From assembly GCA_037137555.1 (NCBI GenBank), contig JBAXKA010000002.1, positions 4,698 to 68,697 on the forward strand: a stretch of 64,000 nucleotides of DNA, read 5' to 3'. Of the stretch, positions 25,141-34,057 are shown piece by piece; position 1 is the first letter of the stretch; every line of letters begins with the position of its first letter. The notes under the pieces were generated by a model. The model ran no database searches and was not told the DNA's origin. It worked only from the letters and a program-made list of their open reading frames with translations. Origin of the DNA: UBA9630 sp037137555. GTDB taxonomy: Bacteria; Patescibacteriota; Minisyncoccia; Moranbacterales; UBA2206. The position numbers were made by a program, and so were the translations under genes.

Positions 25141-26559
25141 ATGGTTATTGCCAGAAAAATAGCCTATAATGTGCTTGTAAGTAGCATCTCAAAAGTGCTT
25201 TCTACGGCGCTTGCTTTGGTTTCAATTGGTTTTATTACACGCTATTTAGGCAAGGAAGGTTTTGGTGATTATGCAACAGTTTTAGCTTTCTTGGCTTTTT
25301 TTTCAGCCATTTCCGATTTAGGCTTATATCAATTTTCAACAAGAGAAATTTCTCGTCCTGGTGCGAATATTGAGAAAATTATGGGCAATGCTTTCGCTAT
25401 GCGGGTGGTTTCTTCACTAGTTATTTTTTTGTTTTCATTTGTTTTAATTATATTTTTACCTTATTCGCAAGAAGTGAAATATGGCGTCGTGATTATTGCG
25501 GCGTCTTTTATTTTTTCTTCTGGCTATCAAATCCTCAATGGCGTGTTTCAAAAAAATTTAGCTATGGATAAAGTTGCTATCTCAGAACTTCTGGGAAAAA
25601 TTGTGCAATTAGCCGTGGTGATTTTAGCCGTTAAACTTAAGCTTGATTTCTCATGGATTATTGCCTCGTTGCTGTTTAATATGCTAGTTAGTTTTGTGTT
25701 GGTTTATTTTTGGTCAAAGAAATATCTCAAATTAAGCTTTCATTTTGATATCGCTTATTGGAAAAAATTTCTTTCTGAATCATACCCAATTGGCATAATG
25801 GCTATTGTGGTTTTTGTGTATTTTAAAGTTGATACAATACTTTTGTCCTTTATTAAAAGCAATACCGAGGTGGGAATTTATAATGTGGCATATAAGGTTT
25901 TGGAAAATATCTCTTTTTTTCCCGCGATGATCATGGGGCTTATTTTCCCGATTATATCCCAGCATATTTTCAGCGATAAAAAAAGCTTTCTTGCTATTTC
26001 GAATAAAACCTTCAAGGTTTTTATGTTGCTGGTTGTGCCGTTGCTGGTGGGGACGCTTTTTCTTGCTAGTGATTTAATTTATTTAATTGGTGGAGCGGGC
26101 TTTTCTGAATCAATAGTTGTTTTGCAAATTCTTGTTTTTGCCTTAGTGGCAATATTTTTTGGTAGTTTCTTTAATGCTATTTTGATTGCTGGAAATTTAC
26201 AAAAAAAATTAGTGTTTATTTTGTCAGCCGCGGCGATTTTTAATGTTCTGGCTAATTTAATTTTTATCCCGTCTTTTTCTTATTTAGCGTCTGCTACGAT
26301 TTCGGTTATTACAGAAATTTTTGTGGCGGTAGCAGCGGGATATTTAGTGTTTAAAAAACTTAATTACTTGCCGAGAGCAGAAAAAATTGGCAAAATATTT
26401 CTTTCTGGCTTAGTAATGGCAATTTTTTTGTTTATTTTTAGAACAAGCAATTTTTTTATTATAGGCTTTAGCAGTGTTTGCATATACTTGTTCGCATTAG
26501 GCATATTTCGAGCAGTGGAAATTTCTGAGATAACTAGTATAATTAATAAACATGAATAA
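25141..26559 (+). CDS. Polysaccharide flippase (Wzx/MATE-like)
   Basis: The 472-residue protein has about 12-14 predicted membrane helices. The N-terminus (IARKIAYNVLVSSISKVLSTALALVSIGFITRYLGKEGFGDYA) is typical of the polysaccharide-biosynthesis flippase superfamily, which moves lipid-linked glycans across the membrane. It is followed with an 8-base overlap by two glycosyltransferases and two ligase-like proteins, together forming a surface-glycan unit. Substrate unknown. Confidence 0.88.
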   Translation: MVIARKIAYNVLVSSISKVLSTALALVSIGFITRYLGKEGFGDYATVLAFLAFFSAISDLGLYQFSTREISRPGANIEKIMGNAFAMRVVSSLVIFLFSFVLIIFLPYSQEVKYGVVIIAASFIFSSGYQILNGVFQKNLAMDKVAISELLGKIVQLAVVILAVKLKLDFSWIIASLLFNMLVSFVLVYFWSKKYLKLSFHFDIAYWKKFLSESYPIGIMAIVVFVYFKVDTILLSFIKSNTEVGIYNVAYKVLENISFFPAMIMGLIFPIISQHIFSDKKSFLAISNKTFKVFMLLVVPLLVGTLFLASDLIYLIGGAGFSESIVVLQILVFALVAIFFGSFFNAILIAGNLQKKLVFILSAAAIFNVLANLIFIPSFSYLASATISVITEIFVAVAAGYLVFKKLNYLPRAEKIGKIFLSGLVMAIFLFIFRTSNFFIIGFSSVCIYLFALGIFRAVEISEITSIINKHE

Positions 26560-27421
26560 TCCATATCCTAAAGTTAATATTGTTGTTTTGAATTACAATG
26601 GCAAGCAGTGCTTGCCTGGTTGTTTAAAGAGTCTTTTTCAAGTAGATTATCCTAATTTTGAAATAGTTGTGGTGGATAATAATTCAGATGATGGATCGCT
26701 TGAACTGGCGAGGCAAAGTTTTTCCCGAGCGACATTTATTAAAAATGAACAAAATCTAGGTTTTTCAGCTGGCAATAATGTGGGAATAAAATATTCCTTA
26801 GAAAAAATGGCTGACTTTGTGCTTTTGTTAAATAATGATACGGAAGTGAAGAAGGATTTTTTAAAACAATTAATTCTCGCTACAAAAACAAATGACGCTG
26901 GTATTCTTGGTGCTTTGATTTTTTCTGGTAATAATAAAGACATCTGGTTTTCTGGTGGAAAGATTGATTGGTTGCGTATGAAAGCGTTGAATGAGCAAGT
27001 ATTAATAAAAAATAATAATAATTTTCCTGATTTTATTTCTGGTTGTGCGATGTTAGTGCGAGCGGAAGTTTTTGCAAAAATTGGATTATTTGATGAGGAC
27101 TTTTTTCTCTATTGGGAGGATGTGGATTTTAGTGTAAGAGCAAAAAAGGCTGGATTTGCACTTTCGGTTGTGGCAAACTCACATGTTCGCCACTTAGAAT
27201 TAAGTGAAAACAAAAAAGCTAAAAAAATTTATTGGCTAGTGCTTTCTGGTTTGATTTTTTTTAGAAAAAATTCTGAAAAAATGCTTGGCTTTTGGGTTTT
27301 TGTTTATACGGTTTTGCGGAGAATAAAAAACTGGAATGATGTACGAAAAAATAAAACAGCAATAAATTTGGCTGTGCAAAAGGCTTATGGGGATTTTGGA
27401 AAAGTGAAATGCGAAAAATAA
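26552..27421 (+). CDS. Family 2 glycosyltransferase (rhamnosyltransferase-like)
   Basis: A GT-A fold enzyme of 289 residues: VNIVVLNYNGKQCLPGCLKSL at the start, the donor/metal site LLLNNDTEV, and the later conserved FDEDFFLYWEDVDFSVRAKKAG. It probably adds a sugar to a lipid-linked glycan at the membrane inner face; donor and acceptor are unknown. A TATAAT eight bases before the ATG could also drive it separately from the overlapping flippase gene. Confidence 0.9.
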   Translation: MNNPYPKVNIVVLNYNGKQCLPGCLKSLFQVDYPNFEIVVVDNNSDDGSLELARQSFSRATFIKNEQNLGFSAGNNVGIKYSLEKMADFVLLLNNDTEVKKDFLKQLILATKTNDAGILGALIFSGNNKDIWFSGGKIDWLRMKALNEQVLIKNNNNFPDFISGCAMLVRAEVFAKIGLFDEDFFLYWEDVDFSVRAKKAGFALSVVANSHVRHLELSENKKAKKIYWLVLSGLIFFRKNSEKMLGFWVFVYTVLRRIKNWNDVRKNKTAINLAVQKAYGDFGKVKCEK

Positions 27422-28197
27422 AGCTTTCAATTATTATTGTGAATTATCAGAGCCGAGCTTATTTGGAAAAATGCTTGGCTTCTATTTTTGCGAAAATTAA
27501 TCTTACTTCGTCCTATGAAATTATTGTGGTCAATAACGACATAAAAAGCGAACTTGATGGTTTGAATATTTTATTTCCCACTATAAAAATTATTCAGAAC
27601 TCTAAAAATAATGGTTTTGGTAGTGCCAATAATCTTGGAGCAAAAGAGGCGCGAGGCGAAGTTTTATTATTTCTTAATCCCGACACGGAAATTATTACGC
27701 AAAATATTTCAAGTGTGTTGGCGGAATTTGAAAATAATCAAGCACTGGGAATCTTAGGTTCTCGTATTATAACGACTGATGGAATGGTGCAAAGCTGGAT
27801 TGCAGGAGCAAAAATAGATCTCTTGAGTGTTTTGGGTAATAATTTTAAAAAAACAAAAAACAAGCAATGCTGGCAAAACACAAAACAAACAGAAGTGTTT
27901 TGGGTGGCAGGAACAGCGATGTTTATCACTGAGAAACTTTTTGGGCAACTTGGTGGCTTTGATGAAAAATTTTTTATGTATTTTGAAGATGTTGATCTTT
28001 GTAATCGAGCGCAGGCATTGAATAAAAAAGTGATTTATTTTCCAGATTTTTCTGTGTTGCATCACAGCGGAAAAAGTTTTTTGGCTAAAAAAAAGCAAAA
28101 AAAATGCTATTATCTTTCGCAGGATTATTATTTCAGAAAACATTTGGGTTTTTTTCAAGCAACGCTTTTAAAGCTATTGAGATTTTTTAGTTTTTGA
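27409..28197 (+). CDS. Family 2 glycosyltransferase
   Basis: A 262-residue paralogue-like neighbour of the upstream enzyme: KLSIIIVNYQSRAYLEKCLASIF, donor site LFLNPDTEI, AGTAMFI, and FDEKFFMYFEDVDLCNRAQALN. The start overlaps the previous gene by 13 bases. The DxD-like motif is PDT rather than NDT. It presumably acts on the same glycan in a later step. Confidence 0.9.
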   Translation: MRKIKLSIIIVNYQSRAYLEKCLASIFAKINLTSSYEIIVVNNDIKSELDGLNILFPTIKIIQNSKNNGFGSANNLGAKEARGEVLLFLNPDTEIITQNISSVLAEFENNQALGILGSRIITTDGMVQSWIAGAKIDLLSVLGNNFKKTKNKQCWQNTKQTEVFWVAGTAMFITEKLFGQLGGFDEKFFMYFEDVDLCNRAQALNKKVIYFPDFSVLHHSGKSFLAKKKQKKCYYLSQDYYFRKHLGFFQATLLKLLRFFSF

Positions 28198-28208
28198 TTT
28201 TTAATAAA

Positions 28209-29471
28209 ATGTTGATTAAATTATTTTTTATTTTTTGTGCCTATTTACCATTTCAATTAGCACTAAATCCTAGTGCTGGTGTGGATATGGCAAGTGCTCG
28301 CGTTTTTATTCTCGTGTTATTTTTTGCGTGGTTGGCGGAAAAATTAAAGCAAAAAAAACTAGTGGTGCAAAACAATAAAACAAATTTTTTTCTAATAAGC
28401 TTTCTTTTTTTGAATCTTTTTTCTATAGTTGTTTCGCAAAACAGTGATTGGTCAGTGCGAAAGTTATTATTTTTATTTTCTGTTTTTCCGCTTTATTTTG
28501 TGGCATCAAACATAATCAAGACAAAAGCGCAGATGACAAAAGCGCTTAAAATTTTAGTTTGGAGTGGTTTTTTTGTGGCAATATTGGGAATAATTCAATT
28601 TATTTCGCAGTTTATTTTTGGATTAAATGCGACATATCAATTTTGGGCAAATTATATTTCGCCAGTATTTTTAGGTGCGAATGTGACTGAAGCAGTCTTA
28701 AAAAATCCCAGTTGGCTGGTGAATATTTCCGGAGCGACTTATTTGCGATCAATCGCAACTTTTCCCGATCCACATATGTTGTCGTTTTTCTTGGGCATGC
28801 TTTTGCCTTTTGCTTTGGGACTTTTTTGGAAATTTAAAACTAAAATTTATTTAATTATTTTCTGCACGATGCTGGTGGCGGATTTACTGACTTTTTCTCG
28901 CGGGGGTTATCTTGGCTTGTTTGCCGGAATTTTAGTCACTATTTTTTTAGTATTAAATAAATTAAAAAAAGAAAATAAATTAAAAATTTTCTTGGCCAGT
29001 CTTGCGCTAGCTAGTTTTTTAATAATTCCGGGACCAATTTCTGAAAGATTTTTTTCTAGTTTTAATTTTAGCGAAGGTTCTAATCAAGGAAGAATTGAAA
29101 CTTGGAAAAAAGCGATTGAAATTATTATTAACCATCCGGCTTTCGGTGTGGGCATTGGTAATTACGCGCTGGAAATTAGTGCTACTGCCAATTATCGCGA
29201 TCCAATTTATGCCCATAGCAATTATTTGGATATTGCGGCAGAAACTGGATTGTTGAATCTTTTTTTGTGGCTAGGCTTTCTTGGCTCTGTATTTTTTATG
29301 TTTTTGAAAAAAGCAAAAGATAGTTTATTTTTCTGTGCTAGTATTAGCATAATAATCTTTATGGCACATTCAGTCGTGGAAACCTCAATTTATTCACCAG
29401 TAGTTTTGCCATTATTTTTAATTATTGCCAGTTTTAATCATTTAACACAGCTTGATGAAAAAAATATTTAA
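28209..29471 (+). CDS. O-antigen ligase/polymerase-like membrane protein (first)
   Basis: The protein of about 420 residues has ten or more membrane helices and a Wzy/WaaL-type loop with GRIETWKKAIEIIINHPAFGVGIGNY followed by YAHSNYLDIAAETGLL. This matches the Wzy_C domain, which polymerises or transfers lipid-linked glycan at the outer face. The ATG at 28209 is chosen; a TTG overlapping the previous stop (28194) is possible. It overlaps the next gene. Confidence 0.85.
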   Translation: MLIKLFFIFCAYLPFQLALNPSAGVDMASARVFILVLFFAWLAEKLKQKKLVVQNNKTNFFLISFLFLNLFSIVVSQNSDWSVRKLLFLFSVFPLYFVASNIIKTKAQMTKALKILVWSGFFVAILGIIQFISQFIFGLNATYQFWANYISPVFLGANVTEAVLKNPSWLVNISGATYLRSIATFPDPHMLSFFLGMLLPFALGLFWKFKTKIYLIIFCTMLVADLLTFSRGGYLGLFAGILVTIFLVLNKLKKENKLKIFLASLALASFLIIPGPISERFFSSFNFSEGSNQGRIETWKKAIEIIINHPAFGVGIGNYALEISATANYRDPIYAHSNYLDIAAETGLLNLFLWLGFLGSVFFMFLKKAKDSLFFCASISIIIFMAHSVVETSIYSPVVLPLFLIIASFNHLTQLDEKNI

Positions 29472-30618
29472 GCTAGAGAATTTAATTTATTTAACTATTT
29501 TTGCTTTGCCGACTTATCTTTTGCGGTTTAATTTAGGTGGTTTGCCTGTGAATATGTTAGATTGTTTGCTTTTTATGTCTGTTCTTCTCGGGCTAGTTAT
29601 TTATCGCAAAAAAATACAAGCTAAGTTGTTTTTTGAAAAAAATAAATTAATCTTTTTTTCTGTCAGCTTAATTTTTCTGGGCTTAATACTTTCGGTTTTA
29701 ATTAATAAGAATTATGCTTTAAGTCTGGGAATAATCAAGAGCTGGTTTGTTTTGCCAGTTTTGTTTGCTTTAATTGTGCGTTGTTTGCCGGGAGAAGCTA
29801 AATTTAAAAATATTTTTTGGGCATATTATTTAAGTGCTTTTTTTGTGGCATCAATTTCGCTTGTCTATTATTTTTCAGGCTTTATAACTTATGATCTGCG
29901 ACTGCAAGGGTTTTATAATTCTCCAAATTATTTGGCGATGTATTTGGCACCAGCAATTTTTGTGGGTTATTATTTATTCTCAGAAGTCAAAATAAAAACA
30001 AAAGCTAAGTTATTAAGCTTGTTTTTTAATTTAATTATTCTTTTTGCTTTATATTTAACTTATTCCTATGCTAGTTGGCTAGCAATTTTAATTGCGTTTG
30101 GTTTTGTTTTGTTGCTGGAAAAAAAACTAAACTGGAAAAAAAGCTTGTTTGTCGCCTTCTTTGCGCTGATGTTGTTTTTTTCTCAGCTAGAAAATAATAA
30201 ATTTTTTAATCTCATGAATTTCAATGGTCGCTCATCTTTTTCTTCGCGAATAATGATTTGGCAGTCGGCCGAAAAAATAGGGAAAGATAATTGGTTTTTA
30301 GGCATTGGCATTGGCAATTTTCAAGAAAAATATCTAGCTTATCAAAAATATTTTCCAACTTATTTGGAATGGGACGTGCCTCATCCACATAATTTATATT
30401 TGGCATTTTGGCTTTATGGTGGAGTTTTCGGCTTGGCTGGTTTTCTAGGTTTAATTTATATTTGGTTTTCTGGTATTGTAAAAGCCAAAATAAATCCCAG
30501 CCTAAGATTTATGGTGCTGGGAATTATGTTCTATATTTTATTGCATGGCCTAGTGGACACAACTTATTTTAAAAATGATTTGGCTGTGATTTTTTGGCTT
30601 TTATTCTCCTTGCTTTAA
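29455..30618 (+). CDS. O-antigen ligase/polymerase-like membrane protein (second)
   Basis: A second Wzy/WaaL-like protein of about 387 residues, with the motif SRIMIWQSAEKIGKDNWFLGIGIGNFQ and VPHPHNLYLAFWLYGG in the extracytoplasmic loop region and about ten membrane helices. Two such proteins in tandem suggest one polymerises and the other ligates, but which does which cannot be read from the sequence. This is the last gene of the plus-strand glycan unit. Confidence 0.83.
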   Translation: MKKIFKLENLIYLTIFALPTYLLRFNLGGLPVNMLDCLLFMSVLLGLVIYRKKIQAKLFFEKNKLIFFSVSLIFLGLILSVLINKNYALSLGIIKSWFVLPVLFALIVRCLPGEAKFKNIFWAYYLSAFFVASISLVYYFSGFITYDLRLQGFYNSPNYLAMYLAPAIFVGYYLFSEVKIKTKAKLLSLFFNLIILFALYLTYSYASWLAILIAFGFVLLLEKKLNWKKSLFVAFFALMLFFSQLENNKFFNLMNFNGRSSFSSRIMIWQSAEKIGKDNWFLGIGIGNFQEKYLAYQKYFPTYLEWDVPHPHNLYLAFWLYGGVFGLAGFLGLIYIWFSGIVKAKINPSLRFMVLGIMFYILLHGLVDTTYFKNDLAVIFWLLFSLL

Positions 30619-30634
30619 GCTTTTTTAAAGCGTT
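30612..30634. terminator. Bidirectional hairpin between convergent operons
   Basis: GCTTTAA (30612-30618) pairs with TTAAAGC (30625-30631) around GCTTTT. It sits where the plus-strand glycan operon meets the end of the minus-strand secretion operon. The T-runs are short, so termination may be partial. Confidence 0.5.
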
Positions 30635-31776
30635 ATTTTGTATAGCTTGCCGTCTGTGCGATTAGTAAAAAATAAAAGACTTTCATTGGCGTTAAGAAAA
30701 AGTTTTGTGGCATCATATTTGCTGGTGATTTTATTTAGATCTACAATGCGACTTTTTTCTCCTGTGGTGGTATCTATTTTCCAAAAAGTATCGGCTGTAT
30801 GAAATTTTTCTTGATCATAATCATTAGGCATGATCGCAGAAGCAGGAATTTCTCCTGGCAGAGCACAATAAAGCGCTTTATTATTTGCCAACCAAACACA
30901 TTTTGAAACAAGTGTCGGCAAATCAAGATTGTGAAATTCCCCACCATTGGAATTAACAACGGAAAGTTGAATTTTTGTGCCACCTTTGACATCGCTATGA
31001 CTAACCAGCGCTAGACTTCCATCATTGTTCCAGAGATAATTAGCCCCAAAGACGCCTTTTAAAATAATTTTTTCTTCCCCGCCAATTATCGGAGCAGACT
31101 TGAAAGCGGTTTCAGAAAAAGCATCTGGTTTATTCCAAAAAGAAACGAGACTGCTTTTTGGAATTTGAGCGATGGAAATATCCCGAAAAGTAATATCGGC
31201 CAGCTTTATCCAATTAGTTCCATCTGGATCAGAAATATTAAGTGTTGTTTTTTTGCTAGCCGAGTCAGAATATTTATAGAAAATACGATTATTGCTATCT
31301 TGCCAGGCAACTTCATCAACATTATTTTTTAGTGAAAAATTAGTTAGATCAGTGTAATTGTAATAATAAAGACTAGCTAATCCGGCACGGACGAATTTCG
31401 TGATCACTTTGTTTTTATCCGGCGACCACGAAACAAAAGTAAGTCCAAGCAATTCTTTGTCAGAAAAAGTTCTTTTATTATTGCCATTAAAATCAATTTG
31501 ATAAACTCGCCCACTATTTTTAGCATAATATTTTATGGCTTCTGTTCCATTGGCAAGCGTTGGTGCAAGCACAGCCTCATCTGAAAGCGCCACAATCGCT
31601 TCAGTGCTAATTTTTGGCTGAACAGTTGGTAGGATAACTACCGGTGCTTCTTTTTTTGGTGTTAGCGGAATTTCTTCGGCTGGAGATTTAAAGGCTAAAT
31701 TATAAATACCAAAAAATAAAAGAGCAACGCAAAAAAGCGTGAGAGAAATAAAAAAGATTTTTTTATTTAGTGACAT
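30625..31776 (-). CDS. Membrane-anchored beta-propeller-like protein (TolB/PD40 type)
   Basis: The 383-residue protein has an N-terminal membrane anchor (KKIFFISLTLFCVALLFFGIYNLAF), a Pro-rich linker, and a repeated beta-rich domain with a propeller-like SWSPDKNKVITKF, followed by AWQDSNNRIFYKY, LWNNDGSLALVSH and WLANNKALYCALP. The spacing resembles WD40-like/TolB propellers. It is the last gene of the secretion operon, downstream of the pilin genes. Function unknown; a role in protein interaction outside the cytoplasm is inferred. Confidence 0.6.
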   Translation of the reverse strand: MSLNKKIFFISLTLFCVALLFFGIYNLAFKSPAEEIPLTPKKEAPVVILPTVQPKISTEAIVALSDEAVLAPTLANGTEAIKYYAKNSGRVYQIDFNGNNKRTFSDKELLGLTFVSWSPDKNKVITKFVRAGLASLYYYNYTDLTNFSLKNNVDEVAWQDSNNRIFYKYSDSASKKTTLNISDPDGTNWIKLADITFRDISIAQIPKSSLVSFWNKPDAFSETAFKSAPIIGGEEKIILKGVFGANYLWNNDGSLALVSHSDVKGGTKIQLSVVNSNGGEFHNLDLPTLVSKCVWLANNKALYCALPGEIPASAIMPNDYDQEKFHTADTFWKIDTTTGEKSRIVDLNKITSKYDATKLFLNANESLLFFTNRTDGKLYKITL

Positions 31777-31785
31777 AAAACAAAA

Positions 31786-32679
31786 TTAATTATTTTGGCA
31801 TTTTGTGGTGCTGACATGAATATGATTATATGATACTGCTTCATCTTTCCAATATCCAGCCCCAGAATTTTTAGCGGCGGTAATGATGTTGTCAGCGGTC
31901 AGTCCTGTTGCAGTAGAAACATCAATTGCTTCAGATTTTCCACCAACAGTCCCACCATAATGGCAAGAACTTTTTTTATGATGACAACACTCCGTGCTTG
32001 AATCATTAGTGCATTGTTTCCAAGTTGGGTTGTTTCTGTAACAGTCTACCCCACCACCATTATTATCAGAAACTGAATTGATCATCATTTTATCTCCAAG
32101 TAGATTCTTCATTTTTAACATTAATTCTTGCAATTCAGGAGAGGCATCGTTGCATTGAGCCTTAATGCTAGTTGTTTGAAATTTGAAATCTTCACACTTG
32201 AAAGTTGTTGTTGTTGGCGTTGTTGTGGTTGGTAATACTCCAGTGGAAGAGCTTGTTGTGGTGCAAGAGAAAGTATGCCAATCTGTTTTTTCAATGCCAA
32301 GATCTGTTTTTGCTGAAAATAATGTGATAATAATTGTGTTAACAATAAGCCAAGCACCCAACATTAAAGCGAAGCCAATCAAAACAGCCCCAACAATGTC
32401 TTTGGCTTGTTTGGTGAGTGTTGGGTTACCGGAAGAAACAATATAAATTATACCTGCAATGGAGATTGCAGTAATAGAAAGAGGAATTAATAAAGTATTC
32501 ATTGCCCAATCGAGGATGCTCTGAATACCAACAATTAAATGACAAAGTGTGCAGGGATCGGTAGTAGTAATTCCACAAGAAACAATACCAGCACTTGCAA
32601 TTCTTGGCAGAGCAAAGAGAAAAATAAAAATACTAAAAAATAAAAAGACAAATTTATTGAGGCTAATTTTTTTAAACAT
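31786..32679 (-). CDS. VirB2-like pilin fused to a peptidase M15-like domain
   Basis: The N-terminus has a signal helix (to ~residue 30 from the chosen start), then a VirB2/TrbC-type core of two helices: LIVGIQSILDWAMNTLLIPL and ITAISIAGIIYIVSSGNPTLTKQAKDIVGAVLIGFALML. A Thr-rich linker leads to a C-terminal domain with CHYGGTVGGKSEAIDV and NHIHVS. Its His/Asp and HxH spacing resembles the zinc site of M15 (VanY-like) D,D-carboxypeptidases. Paired cysteines (ECCHHKKSSCHYGG) suggest an oxidising environment. The start at 32679 avoids overlap with the previous gene; an in-frame start at 32733 is possible. Fusion of pilin and wall hydrolase suggests local peptidoglycan opening. Confidence 0.68.
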   Translation of the reverse strand: MFKKISLNKFVFLFFSIFIFLFALPRIASAGIVSCGITTTDPCTLCHLIVGIQSILDWAMNTLLIPLSITAISIAGIIYIVSSGNPTLTKQAKDIVGAVLIGFALMLGAWLIVNTIIITLFSAKTDLGIEKTDWHTFSCTTTSSSTGVLPTTTTPTTTTFKCEDFKFQTTSIKAQCNDASPELQELMLKMKNLLGDKMMINSVSDNNGGGVDCYRNNPTWKQCTNDSSTECCHHKKSSCHYGGTVGGKSEAIDVSTATGLTADNIITAAKNSGAGYWKDEAVSYNHIHVSTTKCQNN

Positions 32680-32702
32680 AATATTTTTTTTAGGTTTTTT
32701 AA

Positions 32703-33143
32703 CTATTTTGGAAAAGTTTTTCCGTTGGGACAAAAACTGAGACGATAATTTATTCCGGAGGCATTTTCATTCACATCAAATGGCACACCCAGAGAAACTT
32801 TTAATTTACAGGCATCTGCTTGGCTTATATTTAAGGTGGTTAATAAATCTTTTTCTGCCATGTCTCTGGCTAATTGAATATCAGTATTAAGTATAGCAAT
32901 AATAAATCCCTGATCTTGCGGATAGTAATCAATGGAGTAATTAGCATTTTCTTTAAAATTGACACCACTCAATGAAAGCGGTTTTTTATTTGGAAGCGTG
33001 GCGGGATTGATAATAGAAACTTTTCCTGTTGGTGTTTTGATGGTTAGCTGGTTGCTATTTTTTGAAAAAATAAAATAAAAAATTAAAATTAATAATAATC
33101 CGCCAAACGAGATAAACAAAATTTTAGCTGTTTTTGTGTGCAT
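32703..33143 (-). CDS. Membrane-anchored protein of the secretion operon, unassigned
   Basis: This 146-residue protein has an N-terminal membrane helix (AKILFISFGGLLLILIFYFIF) and an extracytoplasmic domain of about 110 residues ending in two Cys (Cys at DACKLK and FCPNGK) that may form a disulfide. I do not recognise the family. Its location between the two pilin-hydrolase genes suggests an accessory or inhibitor role, but there is no direct evidence. Confidence 0.55.
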   Translation of the reverse strand: MHTKTAKILFISFGGLLLILIFYFIFSKNSNQLTIKTPTGKVSIINPATLPNKKPLSLSGVNFKENANYSIDYYPQDQGFIIAILNTDIQLARDMAEKDLLTTLNISQADACKLKVSLGVPFDVNENASGINYRLSFCPNGKTFPK

Positions 33144-33166
33144 ATTGTTTTTTTAAAAAAAAATGA

Positions 33167-34057
33167 TTATTTGGGAAATCCGCACTTACTATTTGCTCCC
33201 CATGGCCCCCATTTTGCTCCATTATTAGAAAGCTTACAGGCTGTTTGAATATTGCAAGCAGCGGTTGTGGCAGCGGTTACGCAACTTGCATAATTTGATT
33301 TTTGAGTACAATTATGATTAGCATTCTTACCGCCAGTATACATTGGTGCTGCGGCAGAAGTGGCACAGGTTGTTGTTGGACAGGAACTGCCACTAAGATT
33401 ATGAGCAGAAAGATTTATTTGAAATAAACCAAGAGAAACAGGAAAATTATCAGGTTGACATTTGTCTCCACTTTGCTTGCTTTCTTTTCCAGAGCTTTCT
33501 CCCATACAAATCGCCGAAGCCATTGCAGCATTGTCACCAAAGCAAGTTTTTCTAAGATTTTCAATAGAGCATGGTCCGGAAGCGGCTGGTTCGCATTTTC
33601 CTGTTCCGCTAGTGCTGCCACTGCCACTCCCGCTCCCACTACTTCCACCGGTGCTTCCACCACTACTGCTTTGTGGCAACGAAATACCTACAATATTAAC
33701 CAATTCAGGATTGATAGTATAAAGAAGCACATACGAAGTGAGTGCAAGGATTAAGCCAGCAATAGCATCAAAAATAATTCCTTTAGCTTTTCCTGTGGCA
33801 CTGGTATTTCCGGCACTGGTAATATACATAAAAGCACCAACAGAAATCATCAACATCGCCGAGATGCCAACTGTCCACAAACCAAATTTATAAATTGTTA
33901 AAATATATAACTCATAGGAATCCGGCCGACCAAATCCAGGAATTTCTTCCATTGGGGAATACTTATAAGCATCCACTGCTAATACTAAAAGAGGACTAAA
34001 AAGCAACACAAAGAAAAGTGCGATGGTTGCGATTTTTTGTTTTAGTTTAAAATTCAT
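33167..34057 (-). CDS. VirB2-like pilin fused to a lysozyme/lytic-transglycosylase-like domain
   Basis: A signal peptide (KIATIALFFVLLFSPLLVLAVDA) is followed by a two-helix pilin core (LYILTIYKFGLWTVGISAML; GNTSATGKAKGIIFDAIAGLILALTSYVLL), a Ser/Gly-rich linker (~residues 130-155), and a Cys-rich C-terminal domain. That domain has AMASAICMGESSGKE (candidate catalytic Glu), SLGLFQINLSAHNL, and the end KWGPWGANSKC. This is the pattern of lysozyme-like/SLT muramidases. Together with the neighbouring M15-like fusion it points to a secretion machine that carries its own peptidoglycan hydrolases. It overlaps the upstream gene by 11 bases. Catalysis is inferred from motifs only. Confidence 0.75.
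   Translation of the reverse strand: MNFKLKQKIATIALFFVLLFSPLLVLAVDAYKYSPMEEIPGFGRPDSYELYILTIYKFGLWTVGISAMLMISVGAFMYITSAGNTSATGKAKGIIFDAIAGLILALTSYVLLYTINPELVNIVGISLPQSSSGGSTGGSSGSGSGSGSTSGTGKCEPAASGPCSIENLRKTCFGDNAAMASAICMGESSGKESKQSGDKCQPDNFPVSLGLFQINLSAHNLSGSSCPTTTCATSAAAPMYTGGKNANHNCTQKSNYASCVTAATTAACNIQTACKLSNNGAKWGPWGANSKCGFPK

Noticed and set aside
33415..33754. Frames opposite the Ser/Gly-rich linker of the pilin-lysozyme gene
   Set aside because: They are low-complexity shadows of the linker and have no independent start context.
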